From WHSW01 sp963781265 (GTDB taxonomy: Bacteria > Actinomycetota > Thermoleophilia > Solirubrobacterales > 70-9), in contig CAWAFH010000006.1 of NCBI GenBank assembly GCA_963781265.1, positions 22,401 to 86,400 of the forward strand: DNA of 64,000 bases. The letters run 5' to 3'. Below, piece by piece: positions 49,985 through 58,421 of this stretch. The stretch's first letter is position 1; each line of letters opens with the position of its first letter. A program made the translations under genes and the position numbers. Under the pieces are notes generated by a model. The model saw only the letters and a program-made list of their open reading frames with translations, did no database searches and was not told the DNA's origin.

Positions 49985-50714
49985 ATGCCGGAGCAGGCCC
50001 AGGGGCTCCGGATCCCGAACGCACCCGCCGGCGGGGACTTCGCGGCGCTCGCCCCGGACCTGACGAAGCGAATCGGCGCGATCCTCGACGCCGTCCAGCG
50101 CGAGGCCGACAAGATGCTCGACGAGGCCCGCAGCGAGACGCAGCAGCAGATCGACCGCGACAAGCGCCAGGCCGCCGATCGCCAGCACCGGATCGCCGAG
50201 CTCTCCGACTCCCTGATCGCGCACGCCGAGTCGACGGTCGCCCAGCTCGAGGAGACCCAGCTCGTACGCGACAGCTTCGGTCGCCTCCTGCGCGCCCTTT
50301 CGGAGGCGGCTGACCGGGTCACGGCCGAGGTCACGGCGCCGCCGATGGCCCAGACCGCCATCCCGTCGGAAGGCCTGGTCGAGCGCGCCGCGGCCCGCGC
50401 CGCCGCGGCCCCGGCGATCCCGCTGTCGGCGCCCGCCGTCCGAACAGCAGGCCGCCGAGGCGGCGGAGTCCGAGCGCCCGCCCGGCGACCGCGCCTGGGT
50501 CGAGGCCCGCCAGGCCGCGATCCAGATGGCGGCGGCCGGCAACACGCGCACCCAGGTCGAGACGCATTTGCGCGGGTTCCTCCGAGTCGCCGATCCGACC
50601 GCGCTCCTCGATCAGGTGTTCGGGCCCGCGACGGGCGGCGAGGCGCGGGTCCCGTGGGCGATCACCCCCCCGGCGCAGGCTTCGCAGCTCGGCGATCGGA
50701 TGCGCGAGCCCTGA
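49985..50714 (+). CDS. Coiled-coil protein with QMA...LDQVFG block (family member 4), frameshifted
   Basis: Two frames together encode a 242-residue protein. The first (49985-50441) has a long charged coiled coil (LTKRIGAILDAVQREADKML, RQHRIAELSDSLIAHAEST, FGRLLRALSEAADRV). The second (from 50442) continues EQQAAEAAESERPPGDRAWV and the end block QAAIQMAAAGNTRTQVETHL with LLDQVFG, stopping at 50714. Removing one C at the GTCC near 50438-50441 joins them. The whole protein closely matches the cytoplasmic tail of the MFS fusion at 33990, so it is a soluble paralogue. Either a sequencing error or a young pseudogene; the first frame alone would run to 50731 as unrelated Arg/Gly-rich sequence. Confidence 0.72.
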
Positions 50715-50724
50715 TCCGGGCTCG

Positions 50725-51159
50725 TCAGTGACCCGCGATCCGGCGGATCTGGCCGGGGCGCAGGAGGGCCGCGAGGGTCGAGTCCGCGATCGCGGCGAGG
50801 CCGCCCTTCTTGAGCTCGATCCGCCCGCCGGTGACGAGCTGCACCGCCCGGGAGAAGTCGGGCTCGTGGCCGACCAGCAGCACCTCGCCGCGCCCGGCGG
50901 CGAGCTCGGCCGGGTCGAAGTCGCCGCCACGCAGGGCCTCGACCACCTCGGGCTCCACCCCGAGCGCCCCGCATGCGAGGCTCGCGGTGTCGAGCGCGCG
51001 GACCTTCGGGCTCGTCAGGCAGGCCGTGATCGGGACGTTCAGGGCGGCGAGCGCGGCCCCGGCGGCGCTCGCCTGGCGCTCGCCCTTGGACGTCAGCCGC
51101 CGCGCGGCGTCGTCCGCGGCCTCGGCCTCGGCCTCGCCGTGTCGCAACAGCCAGATCAC
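50725..51159 (-). CDS. SixA-like phosphohistidine phosphatase
   Basis: A 144-residue histidine-phosphatase-superfamily protein. It begins VIWLLRHGEAEAEAADDAAR with the catalytic RHG, then LTSKGERQASAAGAALA, TSPKVRALDTASLA and the second catalytic His in LLVGHEPDFSRAV. The short length and HGEAE signature match SixA. GTG at 51159 was chosen because RHG should lie near the N-terminus; the open frame further upstream is antisense to dnaE. Target may be a histidine phosphotransfer protein or another phosphoprotein. Confidence 0.88.
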   Translation of the reverse strand: MIWLLRHGEAEAEAADDAARRLTSKGERQASAAGAALAALNVPITACLTSPKVRALDTASLACGALGVEPEVVEALRGGDFDPAELAAGRGEVLLVGHEPDFSRAVQLVTGGRIELKKGGLAAIADSTLAALLRPGQIRRIAGH

Positions 51160-51229
51160 CGTGCCCAGATCCTCGCAGTTAGCGGTTTGGGCCGCGGGTG
51201 ACATCTGGCCCGCTTGCCATGATCGGCGG

Positions 51230-54200
51230 GTGAGCTCGAACGTGGTCCACCTGCACGTCCACAGCGAATACTCGCTGCTCGACGGGGCCTGCAAGATCGT
51301 CAACAGGGGGGCCGACAAGGTCGACCGCGGGATGGCCGCCCGCGCGGCCGAGCTGGGCATGCCCGCCCTCGGGTTGACCGATCACGGAGTGATGAACGGC
51401 GCGATCGAGCACTACAAGGCGTGCAAGGAGCACGGGGTCAAGCCGATCCTCGGGCTCGAGGCCTACCTCGTCGACGACCGCCACGCCGAGGGCCGGGTCG
51501 AGCGCAACCACCTGACGCTGCTCGCGGCCGACGACGACGGCTTCCGCAACCTCGTCAAGCTCACCTCGGCCGGCTTTTTGGAGGGCTTCAAGCGCGGGAA
51601 GGCGAACGTGGACATGGACCTGCTCGCCCGCCACGCCGACGGCGTGATCGCGCTCACCGGTTGTCTGCAGTCGCGCTTTTGCCGGCGCCTCGTCGAGGAC
51701 CGCCCCGATGACGCGCGCGCCCACCTCGACGACCTCGTCCAGGTGTTCGGCGCGGACGATGTCTACTTCGAGGTCCAAGAGAACGGGATCGACGACCAGA
51801 CGAAGGCGAACGCGGGCATCGTCCGCTACGCCCGCGAGCTCGGCCGGCCGCTGGTCGCGACCGCCGACGTCCACTACCTGAAGCGCGAGGACTACCGCAA
51901 CCACGCGGCGCTGCTCTGCGTGCAGACGAAGTCGACGCTCGAGCAGCCGAAGCTGACCTTCGACACCAACGAGTTCTTTCTCAAGAGCGCCGCCGAGATG
52001 GAGGAGGCGTTCAGCAAGTGGCCCGAGGCGGTGCCGACGACGCTCGAGATCGCCGAGCGGTGCAACGTCGAGATCGAGCTCGGCAAGCTGCTGCTGCCGC
52101 GCTTCCCGACGCCCGACGGCGAGGAGCCGGGCGCGATGCTGCGCCGGCTTCTCGACGAGGGGCTGCGACGCCGCTACGGCGATCCGATCCCGGCCGCGGC
52201 CCGCGAGCGCGCCGACTTCGAGCTCGGGGTGATCGCCGAGATGGGCTTCGAGTCCTACTTCCTGATCGTCTGGGACTTCGTCCGCTACTCGAAGGAGAAC
52301 GGCATCGCCGTCGGCCCGGGCCGCGGCTCGGCGGCCGGCTCGATCGTCGCCTACGCGCTCAACATCACCGACCTCGATCCGCTCGCCAACGACCTGCTCT
52401 TCGAGCGCTTCCTGAACCCGGCGCGCAAGTCGATGCCGGACATCGACATCGACTTCTCGGTCCGCGGTCGCGAGCGCGTGATCCGCTACGTCCAGGAGAA
52501 ATACGGCCGCGAGTCGGTCGCGCAGATCATCACCTTCGGCAAGATGGCGCCGCGAGCGGCCACCCGCGACGCGGCGCGGGTGCTCGGCCACACCCACGCG
52601 ACCGGCGACCGGATCGCGAAGCTGATCCCGGAGCCGATCATGGGCCGCAGCCCGAGCTTCGAGGAGTGCATGCGCAGGGGCCAGGATCTGCGCAACGCCT
52701 ACGACGCCGACGGCGACACGCGGCAGATCGTCGACGTTGCGCGCGGGCTCGAGGGGATCGTCCGCAACAACTCGATCCACGCCGCGGCGGTGGTGATCGC
52801 CGACCGGCCGCTCGACGAGATCGTCCCGCTGCAGCTGGCCGAGGACCGAGGCGCTCCGGCGGAGAAGGGCCCGAACGGCAAGCCGGCGCGCCAGTACAAG
52901 ATCGTCACCCAGTACTCGATGAACCCGATCGAGGAGATCGGGCTGCTGAAGATGGACTTCCTCGGGCTGCGCAACCTCGACGTGATCGAGGACGCCGTCG
53001 ACATCATCCGCCGCTCGCGCGGGGTCGAGGTCGAGATGGAGTCGATCCCGCTGGACGACGCGAAGACCTTCGAGATGCTCTCCCGGGGCGACTCCGTGGG
53101 GGTCTTCCAGCTCGAGTCGGAGGGCATGCGCGAGGCGCTCAAGCAGATCCGCCCGACCGAGTTCAACGACATCGTCGCGATCGGCGCCCTCTATCGGCCG
53201 GGAGCGATGCGGTTCATCCCGGACTACGCGCGCGGCAAGCGCAACCCGGCATCGGTCACCTATCCGGACCCGCGCCTGCGCCCGATCACCGAGGAGACGT
53301 ACGGCTGCTGCGTCTACCAGGAGCAGCTGATGGAGATCTCGAAGCAGATCGGCGGCTTCACCCCGGCCGAGGCCGACGACCTGCGCAAGGCCGTGGGCAA
53401 GAAGAAGCGCGACCTGATGGCGACGATGGAGGACAAGTTCATCAGCGGCTGCTCGACGTCGGGCACGGCGCCGGCGGTGGCGAAGGACCTGTGGTCGCTG
53501 ATGACCGCGGCCGCCGACTACTCGTTCAACAAGTCGCACGCCGCCTGCTACGCGCTGATCTCCTACCGCACCGCCTACCTGAAGGCCAACTACCCGGCCG
53601 AGTACATGGCGGCCGTGATCTCCTCGGTGATGTCGACCAAGGACAAGGTCCCGTTCTTCGTCAACAAGTGCGCGGAGATGGGCATCGAGGTGCTGCCGCC
53701 CGACGTCAACTCCTCGGATCACGGGTTCGTCGTCAGCGGCAAGTCGATCCGCTTCGGCCTCGATGCGGTCAAGAACGTCGGCCACTCGGCGGTCGAGACG
53801 ATCGTCTCGGTGCGCGAGTCGGGGCCGTTCGAGTCGATCTGGGACTTCTGCGAGCGGGTCGACGCGCGCGTCGTCAACAAGCGGGCGATCGAGTGCCTGG
53901 TCAAGTGCGGGGCGCTCGACTCGACCGGCGACCCGCGCCGCGGGATGCTCGAGGTGCTCGGCTCGGCCCAGTCCGCGGGACAGCAGGCCCAGGAGGACTC
54001 GCGCCGCGGTCAGGGCTCGATCTTCGACCTCGGCGACGGAGCCGCCGAGGAGTCGCCGACCTCCGGCTTCGCCGCTCCGGGCCACCCGTCCGTGCCCGAG
54101 GAGGAGTTCGACCAGCGTGAGCTGCTGCGGCTCGAGAAGGAGACGCTCGGCACGTTCGTCTCCGCGCACCCGCTCGGCGAGGTGCGCGACGCGCTGCGCG

Positions 54201-54769
54201 CCGCGGTCGACCGGCCGCTCGCCGACGTCCCCGCGATGCCGGACGGCGCCTGGGTGACGATCGGGGGGATCGTCTCGGAGGCGAAGAAGGTCCGCACCCG
54301 GCGCGGCGGCTTCGTCATGTTCGCCGCCCTCGACGACCTCGAGGGCCGGCTCGAGCTGTTCGTCCGCGACGCCGCATCGGAGGCGGCCGAGGTGATCGAG
54401 GTCGACCGCGTGATCACCGTGCGGGGCCGAGTCGACAAGGGGGAGGGCGGCAAGCTCAGCGTCGTCGTCCACGAGGCGACCGCGTTCGAGCCCGGCGCGG
54501 ACGAGGTCGCCGCGGCGCGCGCCAAGGCACAGCAGTCGACCGGGCCGCTCGTCCTGCGCGTCAACGCGGCCGAGTTCGGGGCCGGGCTGATCGAGGATCT
54601 GAAGGCCGTGTTCGGCGATTTCCCCGGCGACAACGAGGTGCTGCTCGAGATGCGGACCCGCGAGGGCGTGCGGCGTCTGCGGTTCGGCAGCGACTACAGG
54701 GTTCACCCGTCGGCGGCGCTTCGCGCCGAGCTCGATCAGCTGCTCGGGCCGGCGGCCCTGGCGGCCTGA
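51230..54769 (+). CDS. dnaE: DNA polymerase III alpha subunit
   Basis: Replicative polymerase catalytic subunit, 1179 residues, normal DnaE length. The N-terminal PHP domain is intact (HLHVHSEYSLLDG, GLTDHGVMNGAIEHYKACKE), so intrinsic proofreading is possible. The polymerase core has GPGRGSAAGSIVAYALNITD and the catalytic aspartates in PDIDIDFS near 405, plus IHAAAVVIAD and YSFNKSHAACYALISY. HhH, OB-fold (VTIGGIVSEAKKVRTRRGG) and C-terminal domains follow. Start GTG 51230; a longer open frame upstream is antisense to sixA. The gene ends 29 bases before the next. Confidence 0.97.
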   Translation: MSSNVVHLHVHSEYSLLDGACKIVNRGADKVDRGMAARAAELGMPALGLTDHGVMNGAIEHYKACKEHGVKPILGLEAYLVDDRHAEGRVERNHLTLLAADDDGFRNLVKLTSAGFLEGFKRGKANVDMDLLARHADGVIALTGCLQSRFCRRLVEDRPDDARAHLDDLVQVFGADDVYFEVQENGIDDQTKANAGIVRYARELGRPLVATADVHYLKREDYRNHAALLCVQTKSTLEQPKLTFDTNEFFLKSAAEMEEAFSKWPEAVPTTLEIAERCNVEIELGKLLLPRFPTPDGEEPGAMLRRLLDEGLRRRYGDPIPAAARERADFELGVIAEMGFESYFLIVWDFVRYSKENGIAVGPGRGSAAGSIVAYALNITDLDPLANDLLFERFLNPARKSMPDIDIDFSVRGRERVIRYVQEKYGRESVAQIITFGKMAPRAATRDAARVLGHTHATGDRIAKLIPEPIMGRSPSFEECMRRGQDLRNAYDADGDTRQIVDVARGLEGIVRNNSIHAAAVVIADRPLDEIVPLQLAEDRGAPAEKGPNGKPARQYKIVTQYSMNPIEEIGLLKMDFLGLRNLDVIEDAVDIIRRSRGVEVEMESIPLDDAKTFEMLSRGDSVGVFQLESEGMREALKQIRPTEFNDIVAIGALYRPGAMRFIPDYARGKRNPASVTYPDPRLRPITEETYGCCVYQEQLMEISKQIGGFTPAEADDLRKAVGKKKRDLMATMEDKFISGCSTSGTAPAVAKDLWSLMTAAADYSFNKSHAACYALISYRTAYLKANYPAEYMAAVISSVMSTKDKVPFFVNKCAEMGIEVLPPDVNSSDHGFVVSGKSIRFGLDAVKNVGHSAVETIVSVRESGPFESIWDFCERVDARVVNKRAIECLVKCGALDSTGDPRRGMLEVLGSAQSAGQQAQEDSRRGQGSIFDLGDGAAEESPTSGFAAPGHPSVPEEEFDQRELLRLEKETLGTFVSAHPLGEVRDALRAAVDRPLADVPAMPDGAWVTIGGIVSEAKKVRTRRGGFVMFAALDDLEGRLELFVRDAASEAAEVIEVDRVITVRGRVDKGEGGKLSVVVHEATAFEPGADEVAAARAKAQQSTGPLVLRVNAAEFGAGLIEDLKAVFGDFPGDNEVLLEMRTREGVRRLRFGSDYRVHPSAALRAELDQLLGPAALAA

Positions 54770-54798
54770 GCGGCTTCTCCACTGCGTAGACTTTCCCC

Positions 54799-55197
54799 GT
54801 GGCGACCGTTCAGCGATCCGGGACCCGGGCGAGCGAGTGCAGGCGCTGCCGCACCTTCTGCGACAAGCTGATCGAGCCGCGCGGCTGCATCGAGCTCGGC
54901 TGCCGCTTCCTCTACTCCTACGAGGACCAGCTGACGGGCGGCCGCTACATGGGCTGCCTGCGCAAGGTCTTCCGGGCCGAGATCGATCTCGACATGTTCG
55001 ACCTCGCCGAGGCCGACGGCGGCTATGGCGGGATCAAGATGTCGGGCGAGCCGCTGCCCCAGTGCCAGTTCAAGGTCGAGCCCTCCTACGAGGGTGCCGG
55101 CAGCGCCTTCTCCTGCGTCAACCCGCGCTTCTTCGACTGCACCGACGAGGGGCCCGAGGGAATCAGGGCGTTCGACCTGCGCAAGGTCCTCGAGTAA
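54799..55197 (+). CDS. Cysteine-rich conserved-type protein of unknown function
   Basis: A 132-residue protein starting at GTG 54799. It has ten Cys, five of them early: ECRRCRTFCDKL (residues 13-24) and GCIELGCRFLYSYED, then MGCLRKVFRAEIDLDMFDL, QCQFKVEPSYEG and SCVNPRFFDCTDEG. The Cys spacing suggests a zinc- or Fe-S-binding fold rather than exported disulfides, since no signal peptide exists. I do not recognise the family. It probably follows dnaE in one transcript, and its stop codon is the first base region of dispersed repeat copy C. Confidence 0.7.
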   Translation: MATVQRSGTRASECRRCRTFCDKLIEPRGCIELGCRFLYSYEDQLTGGRYMGCLRKVFRAEIDLDMFDLAEADGGYGGIKMSGEPLPQCQFKVEPSYEGAGSAFSCVNPRFFDCTDEGPEGIRAFDLRKVLE

Positions 55198-55325
55198 TTC
55201 GCGCCACGTCCTCCGCTCTCGCCTTGAATCAATTGTCCGCGGCTACGCCGCGGACTTTTCATGCTGCTTCCGCGTCCGGGCGTGCGCGGCGACCTTCGGC
55301 CGAACAACGAAGCAACGAACAACGG
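55198..55325 (+). repeat. Dispersed repeat copy C with hairpin
   Basis: Starts at the stop codon of the Cys-rich gene with CGCGCCACGTCCTCCGCTC, then CTTGAATCAATT and a perfect 9-bp stem: GTCCGCGGC (55235-55243), TAC loop, GCCGCGGAC (55247-55255), followed by TTTT. CATGCTGCTTCCGCGTCCG and GGGCGTGCGCGGCGA end the conserved part. With the T-run, the hairpin could act as a terminator between this gene and the convergent response regulator. Confidence 0.8.
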
Positions 55326-55339
55326 GCGCCGAGCGCCGC

Positions 55340-56002
55340 CTACGCCCTGAACCTGTAGCCCACCCCGCGCACGGTCTCGAACCGCTGCCCGCCCAGCTTC
55401 TTGCGCAGGTACCCCACGTACACGTCGACCACGTTCGAGCCCGGGTCGTAGTCATAGCCCCAGACACGGGCCAGCAGCTGCTCGCGGCTGAGGACCTGGT
55501 TGGGGTGCTGGAGGAAGGTCCGCAGGAGCTCGAACTCGCGGGCGCTGAGCTCGACCGTCTCGCCGTCGACGCTCGCCCAGCGGGTGCGCAGGTCGAGCGC
55601 GAGCCCGCCGACCCGGAGCTGTGTCTCCTCTGAGGGGCGGTCGCCGCCCCGCAGCTGGACGCGCACCCGGGCGACCAGCTCCTCGAAGTGAAACGGCTTC
55701 GCCAGGTAGTCGTCGGCACCGCTCTCGAGCCCCTCGACGCGGTCGTGGGGATCGCCCCTGGCCGTCAGGATGATCACGGGGAGCCTGCTGCCCGCGGAGC
55801 GCATGCCTCGCAGCACCTCGAGACCGTCCTTGCCGGGCAGGCTCAGGTCCAGGATCAGCAGGTCGAAGTCGGACTCGTCGGCGAGCGACTCGGCCCCGGG
55901 GCCGTCGGCGACCACGGTCGTCGTGAAGCCGCTCGCCCGGAGACCCTTCTCCAGGAATGAGGCGAGGCGCGGCTCGTCTTCGGCGATCAGGATGCGGCTC
56001 AT
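55340..56002 (-). CDS. OmpR/PhoB-family response regulator
   Basis: A 220-residue response regulator. The receiver has the acidic pair in ILIAEDEPRLASFLEKGL, the phospho-acceptor Asp in LLILDLSLPGKDGLEVL near 52, Thr in VIILTARGD and Lys in DDYLAKPFHFEEL. The winged-helix output domain includes VELSAREFELLRTFLQHPNQ, VLSREQLLARVWGYDYDPG and VDVYVGYLRKKLG. It overlaps the kinase gene by four bases. Three direct repeats with 11-bp spacing near 57952, typical of PhoB-like sites, are candidate targets. Confidence 0.95.
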   Translation of the reverse strand: MSRILIAEDEPRLASFLEKGLRASGFTTTVVADGPGAESLADESDFDLLILDLSLPGKDGLEVLRGMRSAGSRLPVIILTARGDPHDRVEGLESGADDYLAKPFHFEELVARVRVQLRGGDRPSEETQLRVGGLALDLRTRWASVDGETVELSAREFELLRTFLQHPNQVLSREQLLARVWGYDYDPGSNVVDVYVGYLRKKLGGQRFETVRGVGYRFRA

Positions 56003-57456
56003 GGCGCCGGCGGCTCGGTCGCCGGGAGGACGACGGTGAAGGTCGCGCCGAGCCCGGGCTGGGAGTCGAGCAGGACCCGGCCGCCGTGCGCCTCGGCGAT
56101 CGCCACCACGATCGCGAGCCCGAGCCCGCTGCCTTCGGAGGGCTCACCGGGGCCTTCGCCGCGCTCGTAGCGCTCGAAGATCCGCTCCTGATCGGCGGGG
56201 TCGATTCCGGGGCCCTCGTCGCGGACCCAGAGCCGGGCGCGATCGCCGACCAGCGAGGTGCCGAGCCAGATCGCGTCGTCGCGGGTGGTGTGACGGACGG
56301 CGTTCTCGGCGAGGTTCATCACCGCCTGGGTGAGTCGCTGCTGGTCGGCGACCACGATCCCGACGCCGGTTCCGTCGAGGTGCCAGTCGCGGTCGCCGAG
56401 GCTCTGCGCCTTCGCGAACAGGTCATGGGTGAAGAGGTCGAGGTCGATCGGCCCCGGCCGCAGGAAGTCGGGCCGCGGCGCTCTCGCCAACAGCAGCAGC
56501 TCGTCGACGTAGCGGCTCATCCGGTCGAGCTCGTCCTGGATCACCGCGATCGCCTCCTCGCGCTCGCGCGGCGAGTCGCCGAGCGTCTCGACGTGGCCGC
56601 GGATCACGGTGATCGGGGTGCGCAGCTCGTGGCTGACGTCGGAGAGGAAGTCCTTTTGGTGGGCGAACGCCGCCTCGAGGCGGTCGAGCATGCTGTTGAA
56701 GGTGCGGCCGAGCTCGGCGATCTCGTCACTGCCGCGCACCGGGATCCGGCCCGACAGGTCCGTCTCGGAGATCGTCCGCGCGGTCCGCGAAAGCGCGTTC
56801 AGCGGCGCGATCGCGCGTCCGGCGGCGAGCCAGATGAACAGCGACGCCAAGAGCAGGACCACGATCGAGACCCCGATCGCGATCCGCACCGCGCTCTCGA
56901 CCTGGTCGCGCTCGGCCGCGGTCAGCGAGGCGGCGAGCAGCACGCCGCTGCGATCGCCGACCGAGACCGGGATCGCGACGAACGTGGCCTGGCCGAACGC
57001 GGTGTCGACCACGCCGCTGGTCGGGCCGCTCACGTCGGCGAAGCCGGCGAACGCGTCCGCAAGGCCCTCCTGGCCCGGGTCGGAGACCTTGACCTCCCGC
57101 AGCTCGCCGTCCGTGTAGGTGACGAGAGCGCCGTCGGAAGGGGCGGCGGAGCCGCTCATGTAGGTATCGAGCAGCTCGCCGACGTCGGTGAACGGGCGGC
57201 CGTTCTCGGGCCTCCCGAGCGCGCTCACCTCACCCAGGTTGTCGACATCGCGGGTCAGCTCGCGCTCGACCTGGTCGTCGATCCGTGACATCAGCACCTC
57301 GCGCAGCACGAAGACCGAGGCCGCGGTCGAGAGCAGCAGCAAAGCGAGGAACGAGACCAGCACCCTGGTGCGGACTCCCCCCAGCACCGATCTGCGTTCG
57401 CCCCCGCCGGCTGCGGCCTCACCTTCCTTGGTGCGCGCGCGCGAGTCGATCAACAC
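55999..57456 (-). CDS. Membrane sensor histidine kinase
   Basis: A 485-residue kinase: helix one (~30-52), an extracellular sensor (~53-180), helix two (IAIGVSIVVLLLASLFIWLA), a HAMP linker (GRAIAPLNALSRTARTISET), HisKA with phospho-acceptor His in DFLSDVSHELRTPITVIRG, and an HATPase domain (MNLAENAVRHTTRDDAIWL, VRDEGPGIDPADQERIFERY, GSGLGLAIVVAIAEAHGG). It is the cognate sensor of the overlapping response regulator. Its sensor domain has no motif I recognise. Upstream, 55 bases away, is a small membrane protein gene on the same strand. Confidence 0.94.
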   Translation of the reverse strand: MLIDSRARTKEGEAAAGGGERRSVLGGVRTRVLVSFLALLLLSTAASVFVLREVLMSRIDDQVERELTRDVDNLGEVSALGRPENGRPFTDVGELLDTYMSGSAAPSDGALVTYTDGELREVKVSDPGQEGLADAFAGFADVSGPTSGVVDTAFGQATFVAIPVSVGDRSGVLLAASLTAAERDQVESAVRIAIGVSIVVLLLASLFIWLAAGRAIAPLNALSRTARTISETDLSGRIPVRGSDEIAELGRTFNSMLDRLEAAFAHQKDFLSDVSHELRTPITVIRGHVETLGDSPREREEAIAVIQDELDRMSRYVDELLLLARAPRPDFLRPGPIDLDLFTHDLFAKAQSLGDRDWHLDGTGVGIVVADQQRLTQAVMNLAENAVRHTTRDDAIWLGTSLVGDRARLWVRDEGPGIDPADQERIFERYERGEGPGEPSEGSGLGLAIVVAIAEAHGGRVLLDSQPGLGATFTVVLPATEPPAP

Positions 57457-57511
57457 GTTCGCAATGTAGCCCGGATCGCCCGGGCTTATTGCCAGTCGGC
57501 GTGCAGTGGGA

Positions 57512-57895
57512 TCAGTTGAGGCGCTCGGTGATCCGGCTCAGGGTGTCCGCGTACTGGTCGTCGGTCGGGGAGCCCCCACCGTCGCCTGAGGTGCCCGGCG
57601 CAGCGCCGATCGGCGGGGCGGGAAGGGTCGCGGGAGCCCCGGTCGCGGCCACGACGCCGGGCGTGACCCGCCCGTGCGAGCGTTGCGCGGGCCCGGTTTC
57701 GCGCTCGTTGGCGCCGCGGTGCTCGCCGGCGCGCGGGATGTAGGCGCCCGGCGACGGCGGGCCCGGCCCGGGGACGGTGACCCCGGAGAGCAGGCCGGAG
57801 TCCTCGGGCTTCAGCAGCGTGACGACGACGATCACCGCGAGCACGCTGACGACGATCGCCTGCAGGGCGATTATCCGCGAGCGCTGCCTACTCAC
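57512..57895 (-). CDS. Small N-terminally anchored membrane protein with C-terminal QYxxxL motif
   Basis: A 127-residue protein. GTG 57895 was chosen because AAGGAAGGGG lies about 11 bases upstream. After a basic start (SRQRSR) one helix (IALQAIVVSVLAVIVVVTLL) anchors it. The rest is a Pro/Gly/Ala-rich extracytoplasmic stalk ending in DDQYADTLSRITERLN (112-127). That end resembles the QYSDRL and QYGSTL segments of the LPFTG proteins at 58088 and 42612. It is upstream of the kinase on the same strand and divergent from the LPFTG gene at 58088. A role as ligand or partner of the kinase or LPFTG proteins is inferred. Confidence 0.72.
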   Translation of the reverse strand: MSRQRSRIIALQAIVVSVLAVIVVVTLLKPEDSGLLSGVTVPGPGPPSPGAYIPRAGEHRGANERETGPAQRSHGRVTPGVVAATGAPATLPAPPIGAAPGTSGDGGGSPTDDQYADTLSRITERLN

Positions 57896-57951
57896 CCCTC
57901 GGCACCCCTTCCTTGAACGGTGCGCATCCAGTTGCAAGCCTCGCGGATGCA

Positions 57952-58026
57952 GATGAGATGGCGATGAGAGGGGGATGAGATAGGCACGAGCATGAGAGCG
58001 ACTCTCATCCGCGGCTCACGCTCATC
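57952..58026. promoter_or_regulatory. GATGAGA direct repeats in divergent promoter region
   Basis: GATGAGA begins at 57952, 57963 and 57974, exactly 11 bp apart. CATGAGA follows at 57991; on the other strand the motif appears as TCTCATC at 58003 and CTCATC at 58021. The 7-bp repeat plus 4-bp spacer is the arrangement bound by PhoB/OmpR-type regulators. It lies between the divergent small-protein genes, so one regulator could control both; the response regulator at 55340 is the obvious candidate. Confidence 0.65.
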
Positions 58027-58087
58027 TCACCGGATGGGCTTAGGGTAGTAACCGTTCACCCTGGTAAATCGAAGGAGCTCTTGCACC

Positions 58088-58405
58088 TTGCGCACCACTC
58101 AACTGCTGAAGATCAAGCTCGCCGGACTGCTTGTGGTCGCGCTCTGCGCGTCGCTGGTGGCGCCGGCGCTGGCTGGGGCCCAGCAGGTCGATCCGACCAC
58201 GAGCCAGTATTCGGACAGGCTCACCCAGGTGAGCGCCGGCGGTCAGCCGCCGAGCTCGAACTCTGGACTCGGTGGCAACGTCGGCCCGCTTCCCTTCACC
58301 GGCTTCGACGTGATCGCGATGGCCGCGGTCGCGCTCGCGGTCACGGGGCTCGGCCTGGCGCTTCAACGTGCCGTCTCGCGCGACCCGGGCGACACCATCT
58401 CGTAA
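58088..58405 (+). CDS. Small LPFTG-anchored surface protein with QYxxxL motif
   Basis: A 105-residue exported protein with start TTG 58088, about ten bases after GAAGGAG. Signal peptide: KIKLAGLLVVALCASLVAPA, cleaved near residue 30. The mature chain has DPTTSQYSDRLTQVSAGG (35-52), a Gly/Ser/Pro linker, LPFTG (68-72), a hydrophobic helix and a short charged tail. Layout and the QYSDRL segment match the protein at 42612. Only about 38 residues would remain exposed after sorting. It is divergent from the membrane protein at 57512 and likely co-regulated. Confidence 0.85.
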   Translation: MRTTQLLKIKLAGLLVVALCASLVAPALAGAQQVDPTTSQYSDRLTQVSAGGQPPSSNSGLGGNVGPLPFTGFDVIAMAAVALAVTGLGLALQRAVSRDPGDTIS

Positions 58406-58421
58406 CCGGGGGCTTCGGGGG

